This document shows, piece after piece, positions 25,986 through 35,479 of a stretch of DNA of 64,000 nt (the stretch's first letter is position 1; the number at the start of each line of letters is the position of its first letter). The DNA comes from Pseudomonas sp. PB101. GTDB taxonomy: Bacteria; Pseudomonadota; Gammaproteobacteria; Pseudomonadales; Pseudomonadaceae. Under the pieces are notes generated by a model that saw only the letters and a list, made by a program, of their open reading frames with translations, was not told where the DNA came from and did not search any database. The position numbers and the translations under genes are program-made. The stretch is taken from positions 1 to 64,000 of the forward strand of contig NZ_RWIR01000029.1 of the NCBI RefSeq assembly GCF_009764265.1, written 5' to 3'.

Positions 25986-27950
25986 ATGATTTCGGCCGTG
26001 CAAGGACGTTTTGCCAACCTCGGTATGGCGAAAAAACTGGGTGTCGGGTTTGTCCTGGTGCTGTTGTTGACTGCACTGGTGGCAGGCATTGGCGTCTGGT
26101 CCCTGCAAACCATCAGTCAGCGCTTCGACGGGCTCAAGCAGATGTCATCGCTCAACAGCGGTTTGCTCAAGGTACGGCTGCTGGAGCAGGAGTACGCCTT
26201 GCACGGCAATCCGAAAACCGTCGATGCCCTGCACGAGGGCGTCGATGGTCTGATCGCCCTGGCCAGCCAGCTCAAGGCCGCGTCGGCGGCCAACGTACCG
26301 GTGATGAATGATGTCGAACAGTCCCTGGGGGCCTATCGCAAGGCCTTCGACGAGTTTGTCTCGCTCACCCAGGCCAAGGACCTGGCGCTGGAAATGGCCA
26401 GTTGGTCGGTGTCCAGCGTGGCCAACAATCTGGATGTACTGCAATCCGGGCTCGCCGATGACGGCGCCTATACGCTCAAGGACTCCGAGGGCAAGGACGG
26501 TGCGCAATTCATCGAACAGGCCAGTCAGGTCAGCCAGGTTTCACGCCTGATGCTGCAAGCCATGAATGAAGCGCGCGTGCGTCTGGATCAAAGCCGCAAG
26601 AGCGACGACAGCGCCGGGCAGGGCAAGATCGAACAGGCCAGCCAGGCCCTGGCCCAGGCCGAGCAGCTCAAGACCACGGTCAAGGACGAGGGTTACCAGA
26701 CCGTGCTCAACGAGGTGGCGGGTCATATCGCCAGTTTCAGTGAAAAACTCTCCGAGTACACCGGCCTGCTGGAACAGGAAAAAACCGTCTATCAACAATT
26801 GCACCAGCGTGCCGCCCAAGTGGTCGAGCGCGTGGATCAGGCTTATGTCGCGCAAGACCAGGCGATGCAGGCCGAACTGAAAAAGAACTCGATGCTGATC
26901 CTGGCCTCTTCCGCCCTGGCGTTGCTGGTCGGGCTGGTTGCCGCGTGGTTCATCACCCGCGTGATCGTGGCACCGCTGCGCAGTGTGATTCATGTGGCGC
27001 AGCAGATTGCCTCGGGGGATTTGAGTGCGACCATTGACGTGACCCGGCGTGACGAAATCGGCCAGTTGATGCAGGCAATGCAGCAAATGGGCGCGGGTCT
27101 GAGCCAAATTGTCAGTGGCTTGCAGGCGGGTATCGAACAGTTGGCCAGTTCCGCCCAATCGCTGTCGGCGGTCACTGAACAGACCAACCTCGAAGTCAGT
27201 ACGCAGAAGGAAGAAACCGAACAGGTCGCCACCGCGATGAATCAGATGACGGCCACGGTGCATGATGTCGCGCGTAACGCAGAGGAAGCCGCCCAGGCTG
27301 CGCAAACAGCTGACGGCAAGGTTGAAACGGGTCAGCAGGTGGTGCGCCAGAGCATGGCGCGGATCGAACAGCTGGCGGATTCGGCGTCCTCGGCCAGTTC
27401 GAGCATCGAAAGCCTGAGTGCAGAAATCCAGAACATCGGCACGGTCTTGAGTGTGATCAAAAGCGTGGCGGAGCAAACCAACCTGCTGGCGCTGAACGCC
27501 GCAATCGAGGCGGCCCGGGCTGGCGAGCAGGGCAGGGGCTTTGCGGTGGTGGCCGATGAAGTGCGCGCACTGGCCAGGCGAACCCAGCAATCGACCGAGG
27601 AAATCGAACGCTTGGTCAGCGCTTTGCGCTCGGCGGCGCACTCGTCGGTGCAGCAGATCCAGAGCAGTGGCGAGTTGGTGAAGCTGGCGGTCAGCGATGC
27701 CTTGCAGACCGAGAGCGCGCTGGGCAGCATTGCGGCGGCGGTCTCGTTGATCCAGCAGATGAACCAGCAGATTGCCGCGGCGGCCGAGGAGCAGAGCTCG
27801 GTGGCTGAAGAGATCAACCGCAGTGTCACCAGCATTCGCGCCAGTGCCGATCAGTCATCGCTGGCAATGCAGGGCAATGCGGCGTCCAGTATCGAGTTGG
27901 CACAACTGGGCGTTGAACTGAAGGGTATGGTGGGGCATTTCAGGCTGTAG
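25986..27950 (+). CDS. methyl-accepting chemotaxis protein with HBM-like sensor
   Basis: A 654-residue chemoreceptor. Transmembrane segments lie near 20-40 and 300-322 and enclose about 260 helical periplasmic residues, the size of a helical bimodular (HBM) domain, known in Pseudomonas receptors for organic acids. A HAMP segment and the signalling domain follow, with hairpin tip [20 protein letters not shown]. An in-frame GTG at 25980 is a possible start; the GGGGA at 25971 is four bases from GTG and ten from ATG. No chemotaxis genes are adjacent, as usual for scattered receptors. The stop codon is embedded in a perfect palindrome. Confidence 0.92.
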   Translation: MISAVQGRFANLGMAKKLGVGFVLVLLLTALVAGIGVWSLQTISQRFDGLKQMSSLNSGLLKVRLLEQEYALHGNPKTVDALHEGVDGLIALASQLKAASAANVPVMNDVEQSLGAYRKAFDEFVSLTQAKDLALEMASWSVSSVANNLDVLQSGLADDGAYTLKDSEGKDGAQFIEQASQVSQVSRLMLQAMNEARVRLDQSRKSDDSAGQGKIEQASQALAQAEQLKTTVKDEGYQTVLNEVAGHIASFSEKLSEYTGLLEQEKTVYQQLHQRAAQVVERVDQAYVAQDQAMQAELKKNSMLILASSALALLVGLVAAWFITRVIVAPLRSVIHVAQQIASGDLSATIDVTRRDEIGQLMQAMQQMGAGLSQIVSGLQAGIEQLASSAQSLSAVTEQTNLEVSTQKEETEQVATAMNQMTATVHDVARNAEEAAQAAQTADGKVETGQQVVRQSMARIEQLADSASSASSSIESLSAEIQNIGTVLSVIKSVAEQTNLLALNAAIEAARAGEQGRGFAVVADEVRALARRTQQSTEEIERLVSALRSAAHSSVQQIQSSGELVKLAVSDALQTESALGSIAAAVSLIQQMNQQIAAAAEEQSSVAEEINRSVTSIRASADQSSLAMQGNAASSIELAQLGVELKGMVGHFRL

Positions 27951-27970
27951 GAGCGAGCTCGCTCCTACAG
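27945..27970. repeat. perfect 26-base palindrome, collapsed REP
   Basis: The left half CTGTAGGAGCGAG is exactly mirrored by CTCGCTCCTACAG with no spacer. These are the outer arms of the GCGAGCCTGC REP class with the interior missing. The last sense codon and the stop codon of the chemoreceptor form its left end. Confidence 0.85.
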
Positions 27971-27981
27971 GTTTTCGCTGA

Positions 27982-28752
27982 TCAGTCGTAGATCACTTTC
28001 TTCTTCCAGTCTGCGTCCGCCTCGACATCCTTGAGGCCTTCGGTCAACTGGTTGACCTCGCCTTCGACCGGTGCAATGCGATCCATGACCTGGTCATTGG
28101 CGCGGGCCAGGAGTTTTTCCAGGTACTCCAGTTGCTCGGCGTAGACCTGTGGCTCCTGTTGCTTGCGCAGGTATTGCACGCCGCGTTCGAATGCCAGGCG
28201 AGCCTGCCCGGGCTGGTTCTGTTGCAGGGAATGCTGGCCGAGGTTGTTGAAGAACTCGATGTGCAGCAGCACGAGAATGTGGCGCACCTCGCGGATCCAG
28301 CGTTTGGCTTCGTTCGGCGCCAGGAAGCCGTCCTGTGCCGCGCGGGTGATCTGGCCGTGCAGGGCTTCGAGCAGGAAGCGCACATCCTTGGCCTTGGCTT
28401 CGGTCTGGATCGGTGCCGGCGGATTGTTGACCGGGATCGATTCACCCTGGCCGACAAGGGTTTCCAGTTCGGCGATCCGTGCCTTGAGGTTGGCGCTGGA
28501 TTTTTCCAGGTTGAGCAGGCGCTGGCAGACGTTCATTTCCAGGCGAGCCAACAACAGTTTAAGTGCCGGGGTCATCAACTGGCCGGGAAAAGTCTCGGTG
28601 ATTTCGCCGCAGCGTCGCAGGCGATCGTTGAGCTCGATCTTGGTACGGGCCTTTTCCAGCTTGTTGTTTTCCACTACATGGTTCATGTAGCCAATGGCGA
28701 TCAACAGCGCGATCCCGGCTACTACTAGCAGGGTGATCATGAGTGGCGTCAC
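27982..28752 (-). CDS. membrane-anchored protein of unknown function
   Basis: A 256-residue protein that I do not recognise beyond being conserved in Pseudomonas. One N-terminal transmembrane segment (about 5-23, ITLLVVAGIALLIAIGYM) is followed by a mainly helical cytoplasmic or periplasmic part: a helix-rich stretch with LEKARTKIELNDRLRR, a likely coiled coil (LLNLEKSSANLKARIAELET), and a TPR-like region (LGQHSLQQNQPGQARLAFERG). The end is acidic and lysine-rich. It is convergent with the chemoreceptor. The ATG at 28740 is an alternative start. Confidence 0.75.
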   Translation of the reverse strand: MTPLMITLLVVAGIALLIAIGYMNHVVENNKLEKARTKIELNDRLRRCGEITETFPGQLMTPALKLLLARLEMNVCQRLLNLEKSSANLKARIAELETLVGQGESIPVNNPPAPIQTEAKAKDVRFLLEALHGQITRAAQDGFLAPNEAKRWIREVRHILVLLHIEFFNNLGQHSLQQNQPGQARLAFERGVQYLRKQQEPQVYAEQLEYLEKLLARANDQVMDRIAPVEGEVNQLTEGLKDVEADADWKKKVIYD

Positions 28753-29006
28753 CGGTAAGACCTCTTTTTAGGGTACGCATGCGAGTTTAGTGGCTTGGCA
28801 TATGAGCGCCTAGGCCCGCATGACGGGTTGGATCGGACATGCCTGCGCCTATATCGGCCGCAGCCGCGCTTCCATAAATGGTGGCACGCGATATACAGAT
28901 TGCCATCACTGGTGGACTATAACGTCTTGGCGGGTGTCAGAATATAGGCGTCAAACGCCGGGCAGCGGAAAAACCGCAAAGGCGTCCAAAAGCATGGCGA
29001 AGTCAT
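28753..29006. other. intergenic stretch, no gene seen
   Basis: Between the membrane-anchored protein and the tRNA promoter. Short open frames here have no ribosome binding site and no recognisable sequence. It probably carries the promoter of the minus-strand gene. Confidence 0.6.
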
Positions 29007-29062
29007 TGATTTAAATAAATTTATATCAGGGGGTTGACGACCTCTCAATCCATCCATAGAAT
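29007..29062 (+). promoter_or_regulatory. tRNA operon promoter with UP element
   Basis: An AT-only-rich stretch (29007-29027) precedes TTGACG (29034-29039) and TAGAAT (29057-29062) with a 17-base spacer. The GC-rich run after the -10 (GCGCGCC) is the discriminator type linked to stringent control. The first tRNA begins about 55 bases downstream. Confidence 0.85.
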
Positions 29063-29123
29063 GCGCGCCACTTGCAGCGTAAAGCACACAGCGAAACGAA
29101 GCAGGGAGTGAATGTTGTAGCGT

Positions 29124-29199
29124 GTCCCCTTCGTCTAGTGGCCTAGGACACCGCCCTTTCACGGCGGTAACAGGGGTTCGAGTCCCCTAGGGGACGCCA
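29124..29199 (+). tRNA. tRNA-Glu (TTC), copy 1
   Basis: A 76-base tRNA with encoded CCA. The acceptor arms GTCCCC/GGGGAC pair, the anticodon loop is CTTTCAC with TTC, and GGTTCGAGTCC forms the T arm. It is first of four tRNAs under the promoter at 29034. Confidence 0.97.
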
Positions 29200-29201
29200 A
29201 T

Positions 29202-29277
<76 letters not shown>

Positions 29278-29381
29278 TTTTTAAACAGCGTTGCTTTCGG
29301 GCAGGGCTGAGTGAAACCAGAACCAAGTCTTCGGATGCGGATCTGGGCACCGAAACACACACCATGTGTTCCGGGCAGCGT

Positions 29382-29457
29382 GTCCCCTTCGTCTAGTGGC
29401 CTAGGACACCGCCCTTTCACGGCGGTAACAGGGGTTCGAGTCCCCTAGGGGACGCCA
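29382..29457 (+). tRNA. tRNA-Glu (TTC), copy 2
   Basis: Identical base for base to the copy at 29124. It follows an unrelated 104-base spacer, so the second pair probably arose by duplication of the first. Confidence 0.97.
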
Positions 29458-29460
29458 TTT

Positions 29461-29536
<76 letters not shown>

Positions 29537-29544
29537 TATTTAAC

Positions 29545-29576
29545 AAAAACGCCGCTCATTGAGCGGCGTTTTTGTT
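29545..29576 (+). terminator. Rho-independent terminator of the tRNA operon
   Basis: Stem AACGCCGCTC with GAGCGGCGTT around a three-base loop, followed by a U run. It lies just after the last tRNA. Confidence 0.9.
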
Positions 29577-29600
29577 TGTCCTCGATTTATGCTCGACGCA

Positions 29601-29637
29601 AAAAAAGGCCCGCCATTCTGACTGGGCGGGCCTTTTG
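29601..29637 (-). terminator. Rho-independent terminator after alaX
   Basis: Stem GGCCCGCC/GGCGGGCC with a ten-base loop; in the minus direction it is followed by seven U. It lies about 30 bases after the AlaX stop codon. Confidence 0.85.
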
Positions 29638-29668
29638 CGTTTCGGGTAATGCTTGCATCGCCCGGTGT

Positions 29669-30295
29669 TCAGTCCACGTGGTAGTGGACGGACAGCGTGC
29701 CTTTCTTTTGCGAAAGAGCGTTGATCTTGACCGCGCCCAAATCTTTCAGACTGCGAACGTGGGTGCCGCCGCAACCGTAGGCAGGCAGTTCGCCGAAACC
29801 GATTTCCCTGGCGCCTTCACGCAGCGAGGTCAGGCGCGGCAGGTCCTGGTCGATCCACTGGCCGATGCCATGCTCGATCGCCTGGGCCTCAACGTCCTGG
29901 GCTGAACTGCCCGGCTTGAATTGCACACGGCCTTCCCCAGGCCAGTGATGCGCCTTGATCGGCATCCAGCCCATGGCTTGTACAAAGTGGCCGATCAAAT
30001 GCCCGGCTGAATGCATGCGCGTATTGAACAACCGGCGCTGCTCGTCGACGCGGATCTGCGTCATCCCGGTTTTTACCGGTTGGTCGACAAAATGAATGAT
30101 CCGTTCGGGATCCTGCACCACTCGCAGTACCTGGCTTTCGCCGATCCAGCCAGTGTCACAAGGCTGTCCGCCGCCTTGAGGGTGGAACAGGGTAGCGCGC
30201 AGTACCACGGCAAATTCGTCTTCGCAGGGGGTGCATTCCAGGACTTCCACGTTGGCCTTGAGCTCATCACTATGGAAAAAAAGGCGCAGCGTCAT
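29669..30295 (-). CDS. alanyl-tRNA editing protein AlaX
   Basis: A 208-residue free-standing homologue of the AlaRS editing domain, which hydrolyses Ser- or Gly-tRNA(Ala). The zinc ligands are present as HSAGH (in RMHSAGHLIGHF) and CGGTH. GGGQPCDTG matches the family loop. The start MTLRLFFHSD is chosen over an upstream ATG because the extra residues do not fit the family. It is divergent from a LysR gene with about 90 bases between. Confidence 0.9.
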   Translation of the reverse strand: MTLRLFFHSDELKANVEVLECTPCEDEFAVVLRATLFHPQGGGQPCDTGWIGESQVLRVVQDPERIIHFVDQPVKTGMTQIRVDEQRRLFNTRMHSAGHLIGHFVQAMGWMPIKAHHWPGEGRVQFKPGSSAQDVEAQAIEHGIGQWIDQDLPRLTSLREGAREIGFGELPAYGCGGTHVRSLKDLGAVKINALSQKKGTLSVHYHVD

Positions 30296-30384
30296 ATTCC
30301 AGGCTCGTATTGATAATCTGTTTTTATTATAGAAAGCCTGTAAATGCGTGATAATCCGGGCAAACATCAAAGGACTGTTGCGCT

Positions 30385-31383
30385 GTGAGCATAAATCTTC
30401 CGCTGCCGCTGCTGGGTGAAATGGCGATTTTCGTCAAGGTTGTCGAGACCGGCAGTTTTTCCGAGGCGGCTCGCCAGCTGGGTACTTCGCCCTCGGCGGT
30501 AAGCCGGAGCATTTCGCGTCTGGAAAAGGCGCTCGCCACGCGACTACTGCAACGAACCACGCGCAAGTTGCGCCTGAGCGACGGTGGCGAAGAGGTGTTC
30601 AAGCGTTGCCAGGAAATGGTCAATGCCGCCCGGTCAGTGATGGAGATCAGTGGTCAATTCACGGATGAACCCGAGGGCCTGGTGCGTATCAGCGTGCCGA
30701 AGGCGGTTGGCCGGATCGTGATCCACCCGCACATGCCGGAGTTCTTGCGCCGTTATCCCAAGGTGGATGTGGAGCTGTTGCTTGAGGACCGCCAGGTCGA
30801 CTTGATCGATGATCATGTCGACCTGGCGATTCGCATCACCGACCGGCCGCCTGCGGGGCTGGTGGGGCGGCAGCTGCTGACCATCGATCATTTGCTGTGC
30901 GCCACTCCGCAGTATCTGGCCGAACACGGTACGCCGACTCACCCCCACGACTTGCTCAACCACAGTTGCATTTACCTGGGCGAAACCCCGAGCGATGCGC
31001 GCTGGAAATTCAAGAAAGGCAGCAAGGCGGTCACCGTCGGCGTGCGTGGACGCTACGCCGCCAATCACACCGGCGTACGTTATGGCGCGGTGTTGCAGCA
31101 CATCGGGATCGGCAGCCTGCCGTACTTCACCGCACGGCATGCTTTGGAGAAGGGCTTGATGGTGCAAGTGTTGCCGGACTGGACCTTCCTCGCGTCCTAT
31201 CACGGCGGTGCCTGGCTGCTGCATTCGCCAACCCGCTACCTGCCGCCCAAACTGCGGGTGTTGATCGATTACCTGGTGGAGTGTCTGGCGAAGGAGCCGA
31301 CGCTGGGCAAGCCCGGCAAGTCGAATGGGCCGGGTTGGTCGCCATCGGAGTATGAGCTGCCGGAGAGTGACGGCTTGTTCTGA
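30385..31383 (+). CDS. LysR-family transcriptional regulator
   Basis: A 332-residue LysR protein with a GTG start. The N-terminal helix-turn-helix reads FVKVVETGSFSEAARQLGTSPSAVSRSISRLE, here quoted in parts of the usual LysR pattern (FSEAARQLG, SPSAVSRSI). The effector domain follows from about residue 95, and a C-terminal tail of about 30 residues, rich in Gly, Pro and Lys, exceeds the family norm. It may control divergent alaX or only itself. Confidence 0.9.
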   Translation: MSINLPLPLLGEMAIFVKVVETGSFSEAARQLGTSPSAVSRSISRLEKALATRLLQRTTRKLRLSDGGEEVFKRCQEMVNAARSVMEISGQFTDEPEGLVRISVPKAVGRIVIHPHMPEFLRRYPKVDVELLLEDRQVDLIDDHVDLAIRITDRPPAGLVGRQLLTIDHLLCATPQYLAEHGTPTHPHDLLNHSCIYLGETPSDARWKFKKGSKAVTVGVRGRYAANHTGVRYGAVLQHIGIGSLPYFTARHALEKGLMVQVLPDWTFLASYHGGAWLLHSPTRYLPPKLRVLIDYLVECLAKEPTLGKPGKSNGPGWSPSEYELPESDGLF

Positions 31384-31419
31384 ACGAAAAGCAGGTTCTT
31401 CACGCAATCCTGGAAAACC

Positions 31420-31517
31420 GTAGGAGCCGGCTTGCCGGCGATGGACTCGAGTGCGCCGCGTTTACCCAGTCTGCACGCGTCATCGTTGACGTCCATCGCG
31501 AGCAGGCTCGCTCCTAC
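31420..31517. repeat. chimeric REP pair with two different arm classes
   Basis: The left arm is GTAGGAGCCGGCTTGCCGGC (the class at 1 and 45649), but the right arm is the complement of GTAGGAGCGAGCCTGCTCGC (the class at 22213). The interior, read on the minus strand, contains CGTCAACGATGACGCG and GTAAACGCGGCGCACT, close to that at 45649. Confidence 0.9.
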
Positions 31518-31540
31518 AAGGGGCCGCGTGAGCTCCAAAC

Positions 31541-31580
31541 CAAAAAAGGCCCGCATGTTCAACCATGCGGGCCTTTTTTG
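31541..31580 (-). terminator. Rho-independent terminator after the PA2817-like gene
   Basis: Stem GGCCCGCATG/CATGCGGGCC with a six-base loop, flanked by A on the left and T on the right, so it can work in both directions. It lies about 17 bases beyond the minus-strand gene. Confidence 0.88.
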
Positions 31581-31596
31581 CATGACCGATCGGGGA

Positions 31597-32004
31597 TCAG
31601 TGCTTGCTGTCCTGGTTCGACAACGCCAGCAGCTGCTTTTCCTGATTCCAGTCGAAAGGTTCGTCGTTCTGTTCGGCTTCGAAGCGCCGCTCTTCCAGGG
31701 CCTGGTACAGGTCGATTTCATCATCGGGCATGTAATGCAGGCAGTCACCGGCGAAATACCACAGCAGGTCGCGTGGCACCAGATGGGCGATTTGCGGGTA
31801 GCGAGTGATGACCTGGCACAGGATGTCCTGGCCCAGGTACTGGCTTTCGATCGGATCGATCGGCAGTGACGCGAGCAGTTCGTCGAAGCGCTCAAGGAAC
31901 AAGGCATGACTTTCGTCGGGAACCTGCTCGGCCTCACCTACGGCGACCAGGATGCTGCGCAGGTGGTCGAGTAAAACGAGATGATCGGCAACGATGTTGG
32001 ACAC
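31597..32004 (-). CDS. PA2817-like protein of unknown function
   Basis: A 135-residue acidic, helical protein of a family I recall as PA2817-like, found beside fadE in Pseudomonas. No catalytic motif is evident; SQYLGQDILCQVI and DLLWYFAGDCLHYMPDDE are the most characteristic stretches. The GTG at 32004 (SNIVADHLVLL) is chosen because GAGGA lies at a suitable distance upstream; an in-frame TTG at 32025 precedes that site. Confidence 0.75.
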   Translation of the reverse strand: MSNIVADHLVLLDHLRSILVAVGEAEQVPDESHALFLERFDELLASLPIDPIESQYLGQDILCQVITRYPQIAHLVPRDLLWYFAGDCLHYMPDDEIDLYQALEERRFEAEQNDEPFDWNQEKQLLALSNQDSKH

Positions 32005-32078
32005 GAGATAAGTCCTCAAGAGCAAAACGGGCGCGGGAGTATAAAGCGCCCGCGCCCGTTTTTACATGTTTGAAGGGA

Positions 32079-34526
32079 TCAGCGGACTTTTCCTGCGGCC
32101 AGTGTCAAAGCCTCTTGGTCAAAGTCATCGACATCGATCACCTTGCGCCGCGCCGCCTCGGCTTCACGCAGGGTTTGCGCTTCCACCGGCTGCAGCACGC
32201 CAGCCTCGAGCGCGGCATCGATCAGCGACTCGCCGGCCACCGTTTTGACCTGGCCGCTCTTGAGTGCCACATGCAGTTTTTTCTGCAGCGGCTGTGCCGC
32301 GCCCAGCAGATCGCAGGCGTGCTGCAATGCGCCGACCGGATCGTCGCTCGCTTGTGGGCGATAGCAACCCAGGAGCAGTTCCTCCAGGGCCGGGTCGCCC
32401 TTGGCGCGGCCGATCAACGCAGCGACTTCGGCTCCGAGTTTGTCCGATGGCCCTTTGTGCCGGCGCCCGAACGGGAACACGATCACCCGCAACAGGCAGC
32501 CGACGACTTTGTTCGGGAAGTTGTTCAGCAGCTCATCCATGGCCCGTTCCGCCTGGCCCAGGCTTTCTTCCATGGCCCAGCTCACTAATGGTGTCATGTA
32601 CTGCGGTGAGTCGAGGTCGTTGTAGCGTTTGAGCGCGGCCGAGGCCAGGTAAAGGTTGCTCAATACGTCACCCAGCCTTGCGGACAGACGCTCCCGGCGT
32701 TTCAGTGCACCGCCCAGCAACATCATGCTGAGGTCGGCGAGCAGGGCGAAAGCCGCCGCCTGACGATTGAGTGCGCGGAAGTAACCCTGGCTGAGCTTGT
32801 CGCCCGGGATGTGTTCCAGGTGCCCGAAACCGAGATTCAGCACCAGCGTGCTGGCGGCATTGCTCACGGCAAATCCGATGTGCTTGAGCAGCAGGTCATC
32901 GAACTCTCTGAGCGCCTGATCCTTGTCTTCACGACCGGCCAGGGCCATTTCCTTGAGCACGAACGGATGGCAGCGAATGGCGCCCTGGCCGAAGATCATC
33001 AGGTTGCGCGAGAGAATGTTCGCGCCTTCGACAGTGATGAAAATCGGCGCGCCGTTCCATTTGCGCCCCAGGTAATTGTTCGGCCCCAGGATGATTGCCT
33101 TGCCGCCGTGCACGTCCATGGCATCGCTGATGCAGTCGCGGCCGCGCTCGGTCAGGTGGTACTTGAGAATCGCCGACAGCACCGACGGTTTCTCGCCCAG
33201 GTCGACCGCGTTGGCGGTGAGCATGCGGGCGGCGTCCATCATCCAGGCGTTGCCGCCGATGCGGGCCATGGCTTCCTGAATACCTTCGAAAGCGGCAATC
33301 GGCACGTTGAACTGCTCGCGAATCTGAGCGTATTGGCCCGTCACCAGACTGGTGAACTTGGCCATGCCGGTGCCCACCGCCGGCAGGGAAATCGAACGTC
33401 CGACCGACAGGCAATTCATCAGCATCATCCAGCCTTTGCCGAGCATTTCCTGGCCACCGATGAGGAATTCCAGCGGGACGAACACGTCCTTGCCGGAGTT
33501 CGGGCCGTTCATGAACGCCGCGCCCAACGGCAGATGCCGGCGGCCGATCTCGACACCGGCGGTGTCGGTCGGAATCAGCGCCAGGCTGATGCCCAGGTCT
33601 TCCTTGTCGCCCAGCAGGTGATCCGGATCGTAGGCCTTGAAGGCCAGGCCGAGGAGGGTAGCGACCGGGCCGAGGGTGATGTAGCGCTTTTCCCAGTTCA
33701 GGCGCAGGCCGAGCACTTCCTGACCCTCCCACTCACCTTTACAGATCACTCCGGAGTCCGGCATGCCGCCGGCGTCGGAGCCGGCCAGAGGGCCGGTCAG
33801 GGCAAAGCACGGGATGTCGTCGCCGCGGGCCAGGCGTGGCAGGTAATGATGGCGTTGTTCGTCGGTGCCGTAATGCAGCAGCAGTTCGGCCGGGCCGAGG
33901 GAGTTGGGGACCATCACGGTGGAGGCGAGGTCGCCACTGTGGCTCGCCAGTTTCATCGCCACTTGCGAGTGGGCATAGGCGGAGAAGCCCTTGCCGCCAA
34001 ACTCCTTGGGGATGATCAGGGCGAAAAAGCCGTTGTCCTTGATGAAGGTCCAGACTTCGGGCGGCAGGTCCATGGTTTGACCAAGCTGCCATTCATTGAC
34101 CATGGTGCAGAGTGTTTCGGTCGGACCGTCGATGAAAGCCTGTTCTTCTTCGTTCAATTGCGCCTTGGGATAGGACAGCAGTTTGCTCCAGTCCGGGCGA
34201 CCGCTGAACAGTTCACCGTCCCACCACACCGTGCCGGCGTCGATGGCGTCGCGTTCGGTTTGCGACATCGGCGGCAGGGTCTTCTGGAACCAGCTGAACA
34301 TCGGTGCACTGAACAATTTTCGACGCAGGTCGGGCAGCAGCAGTGGCGCGGCGACGGCGGCGATCAATACCCATAAAACCAGCAACAACCAGCCCGGCGC
34401 GCGACTGAACGCGCCCATCGCCACGACATAGACGGCCACGATGACCAGGGCGGGCAGCGGGGCCATGCGACGGTGGGCCAGATAAGCAATCCCGACCAGC
34501 AGAACCAGTATCCACAACAGCAGCAT
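32079..34526 (-). CDS. fadE: acyl-CoA dehydrogenase FadE
   Basis: An 815-residue membrane-anchored acyl-CoA dehydrogenase for the first step of beta-oxidation. Two N-terminal hydrophobic segments (about 2-16 and 27-60) precede the dehydrogenase N, middle (CFALTGPLAGSDAGG) and C domains, and a FadE-type C-terminal extension begins near 500. The ATG at 34526 is preferred to one at 34532 because GGAGGA (34533-34538) abuts the latter but lies six bases from the former. P. aeruginosa PA2815 has the same neighbourhood. Confidence 0.93.
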   Translation of the reverse strand: MLLLWILVLLVGIAYLAHRRMAPLPALVIVAVYVVAMGAFSRAPGWLLLVLWVLIAAVAAPLLLPDLRRKLFSAPMFSWFQKTLPPMSQTERDAIDAGTVWWDGELFSGRPDWSKLLSYPKAQLNEEEQAFIDGPTETLCTMVNEWQLGQTMDLPPEVWTFIKDNGFFALIIPKEFGGKGFSAYAHSQVAMKLASHSGDLASTVMVPNSLGPAELLLHYGTDEQRHHYLPRLARGDDIPCFALTGPLAGSDAGGMPDSGVICKGEWEGQEVLGLRLNWEKRYITLGPVATLLGLAFKAYDPDHLLGDKEDLGISLALIPTDTAGVEIGRRHLPLGAAFMNGPNSGKDVFVPLEFLIGGQEMLGKGWMMLMNCLSVGRSISLPAVGTGMAKFTSLVTGQYAQIREQFNVPIAAFEGIQEAMARIGGNAWMMDAARMLTANAVDLGEKPSVLSAILKYHLTERGRDCISDAMDVHGGKAIILGPNNYLGRKWNGAPIFITVEGANILSRNLMIFGQGAIRCHPFVLKEMALAGREDKDQALREFDDLLLKHIGFAVSNAASTLVLNLGFGHLEHIPGDKLSQGYFRALNRQAAAFALLADLSMMLLGGALKRRERLSARLGDVLSNLYLASAALKRYNDLDSPQYMTPLVSWAMEESLGQAERAMDELLNNFPNKVVGCLLRVIVFPFGRRHKGPSDKLGAEVAALIGRAKGDPALEELLLGCYRPQASDDPVGALQHACDLLGAAQPLQKKLHVALKSGQVKTVAGESLIDAALEAGVLQPVEAQTLREAEAARRKVIDVDDFDQEALTLAAGKVR

Positions 34527-34776
34527 ATTCATTCCTCCGTGAAACCAGGGCGAACCAACCCTCGAAGCTTAGACGGCATCCGCAAAAGAGGCTGGTTAGA
34601 GCGATGTGATCGGAATCGCGGGGGATCCCGGATGATTTTCCTGCGGCAGATGGCGCCGCACGCGTGGCAAAAGCGTTTGTCGAGCGAGCGGCAAAGCGCC
34701 CAATTTTGGCCGAAACGTCGTTATCTCTGTGCTCAAGTGCTCGCTAGACTCGGGGCTTCCCCAGGAGATTGTTCTC

Positions 34777-35436
34777 ATGCACGAGTATCTGAGCCCCGGC
34801 CGCTTCATCGATAGTGACCACCCGTCCGTGGTGGAGTTCGCCGAAAAACACCGAGGCGCCAGTCGCGATCCGCTTGAGCAGGCGATCAGTCTCTATTACG
34901 CCGTGCGCGAAGCGGTGCGCTACAACCCGTACACCTTCAGTCGCGATCCACTGACCCTGCGCGGCAGTTATGCGCTGGCGGCCGGGGAGAGTTACTGCGT
35001 GCCCAAGGCCACGTTGCTGGCCGGTGCCGCGCGGCACTGCGGGATTCCCGCGCGGATCGGCCTGGCGGACGTGCGCAACCACTTGTCGACGCCACGGCTG
35101 CTTGAATTGCTCAAAAGCGACATGTTCGCCATGCACGGCTACACCGAGTTTTATTTGCAGGGTCGCTGGATCAAGGCGACACCGGCGTTCAACCGCAAAC
35201 TCTGCGACCTGTTCAATGTTGCACCGCTGGAATTCGACGGGACCAACGACAGCGTTTTTCATCCCTACAACCGCGATGGCGCGAAGCTGATGGAGTACCT
35301 GGTCGATCATGGACAGTTCGCCGACGTCCCTGAAGCGTTCTTTTTCGAGCATCTGGAAAAATGCTATCCGCACCTGTTCGGTGAGCAGCAGCAACCGCTG
35401 CTGGGTGATATGCAGAGCGATTTGAGTCGCGCCTGA
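34777..35436 (+). CDS. transglutaminase-like domain protein
   Basis: A 219-residue cytosolic protein with a transglutaminase-like core: Cys in ESYCVPKATLLAGAAR, His in MHGYTEFYLQGRW and Asp near ATPAFNRKLCD. Such proteins may be proteases or amidases; the substrate is unknown. The start MHEYLSPGRF follows CCAGGAGA. It is divergent from fadE. Confidence 0.85.
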   Translation: MHEYLSPGRFIDSDHPSVVEFAEKHRGASRDPLEQAISLYYAVREAVRYNPYTFSRDPLTLRGSYALAAGESYCVPKATLLAGAARHCGIPARIGLADVRNHLSTPRLLELLKSDMFAMHGYTEFYLQGRWIKATPAFNRKLCDLFNVAPLEFDGTNDSVFHPYNRDGAKLMEYLVDHGQFADVPEAFFFEHLEKCYPHLFGEQQQPLLGDMQSDLSRA

Positions 35437-35479
35437 TCCGGCGTATGCTGCCTGCCCACTTACCGAAAAAGAGGCGGTC

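Noticed and set aside
31420..31517. Possibility of a CRISPR repeat or insertion sequence in the REP intervals
   Set aside because: Repeats are paired inverted units with no regular spacers, no cas genes and no transposase frame; REP doublets explain them.
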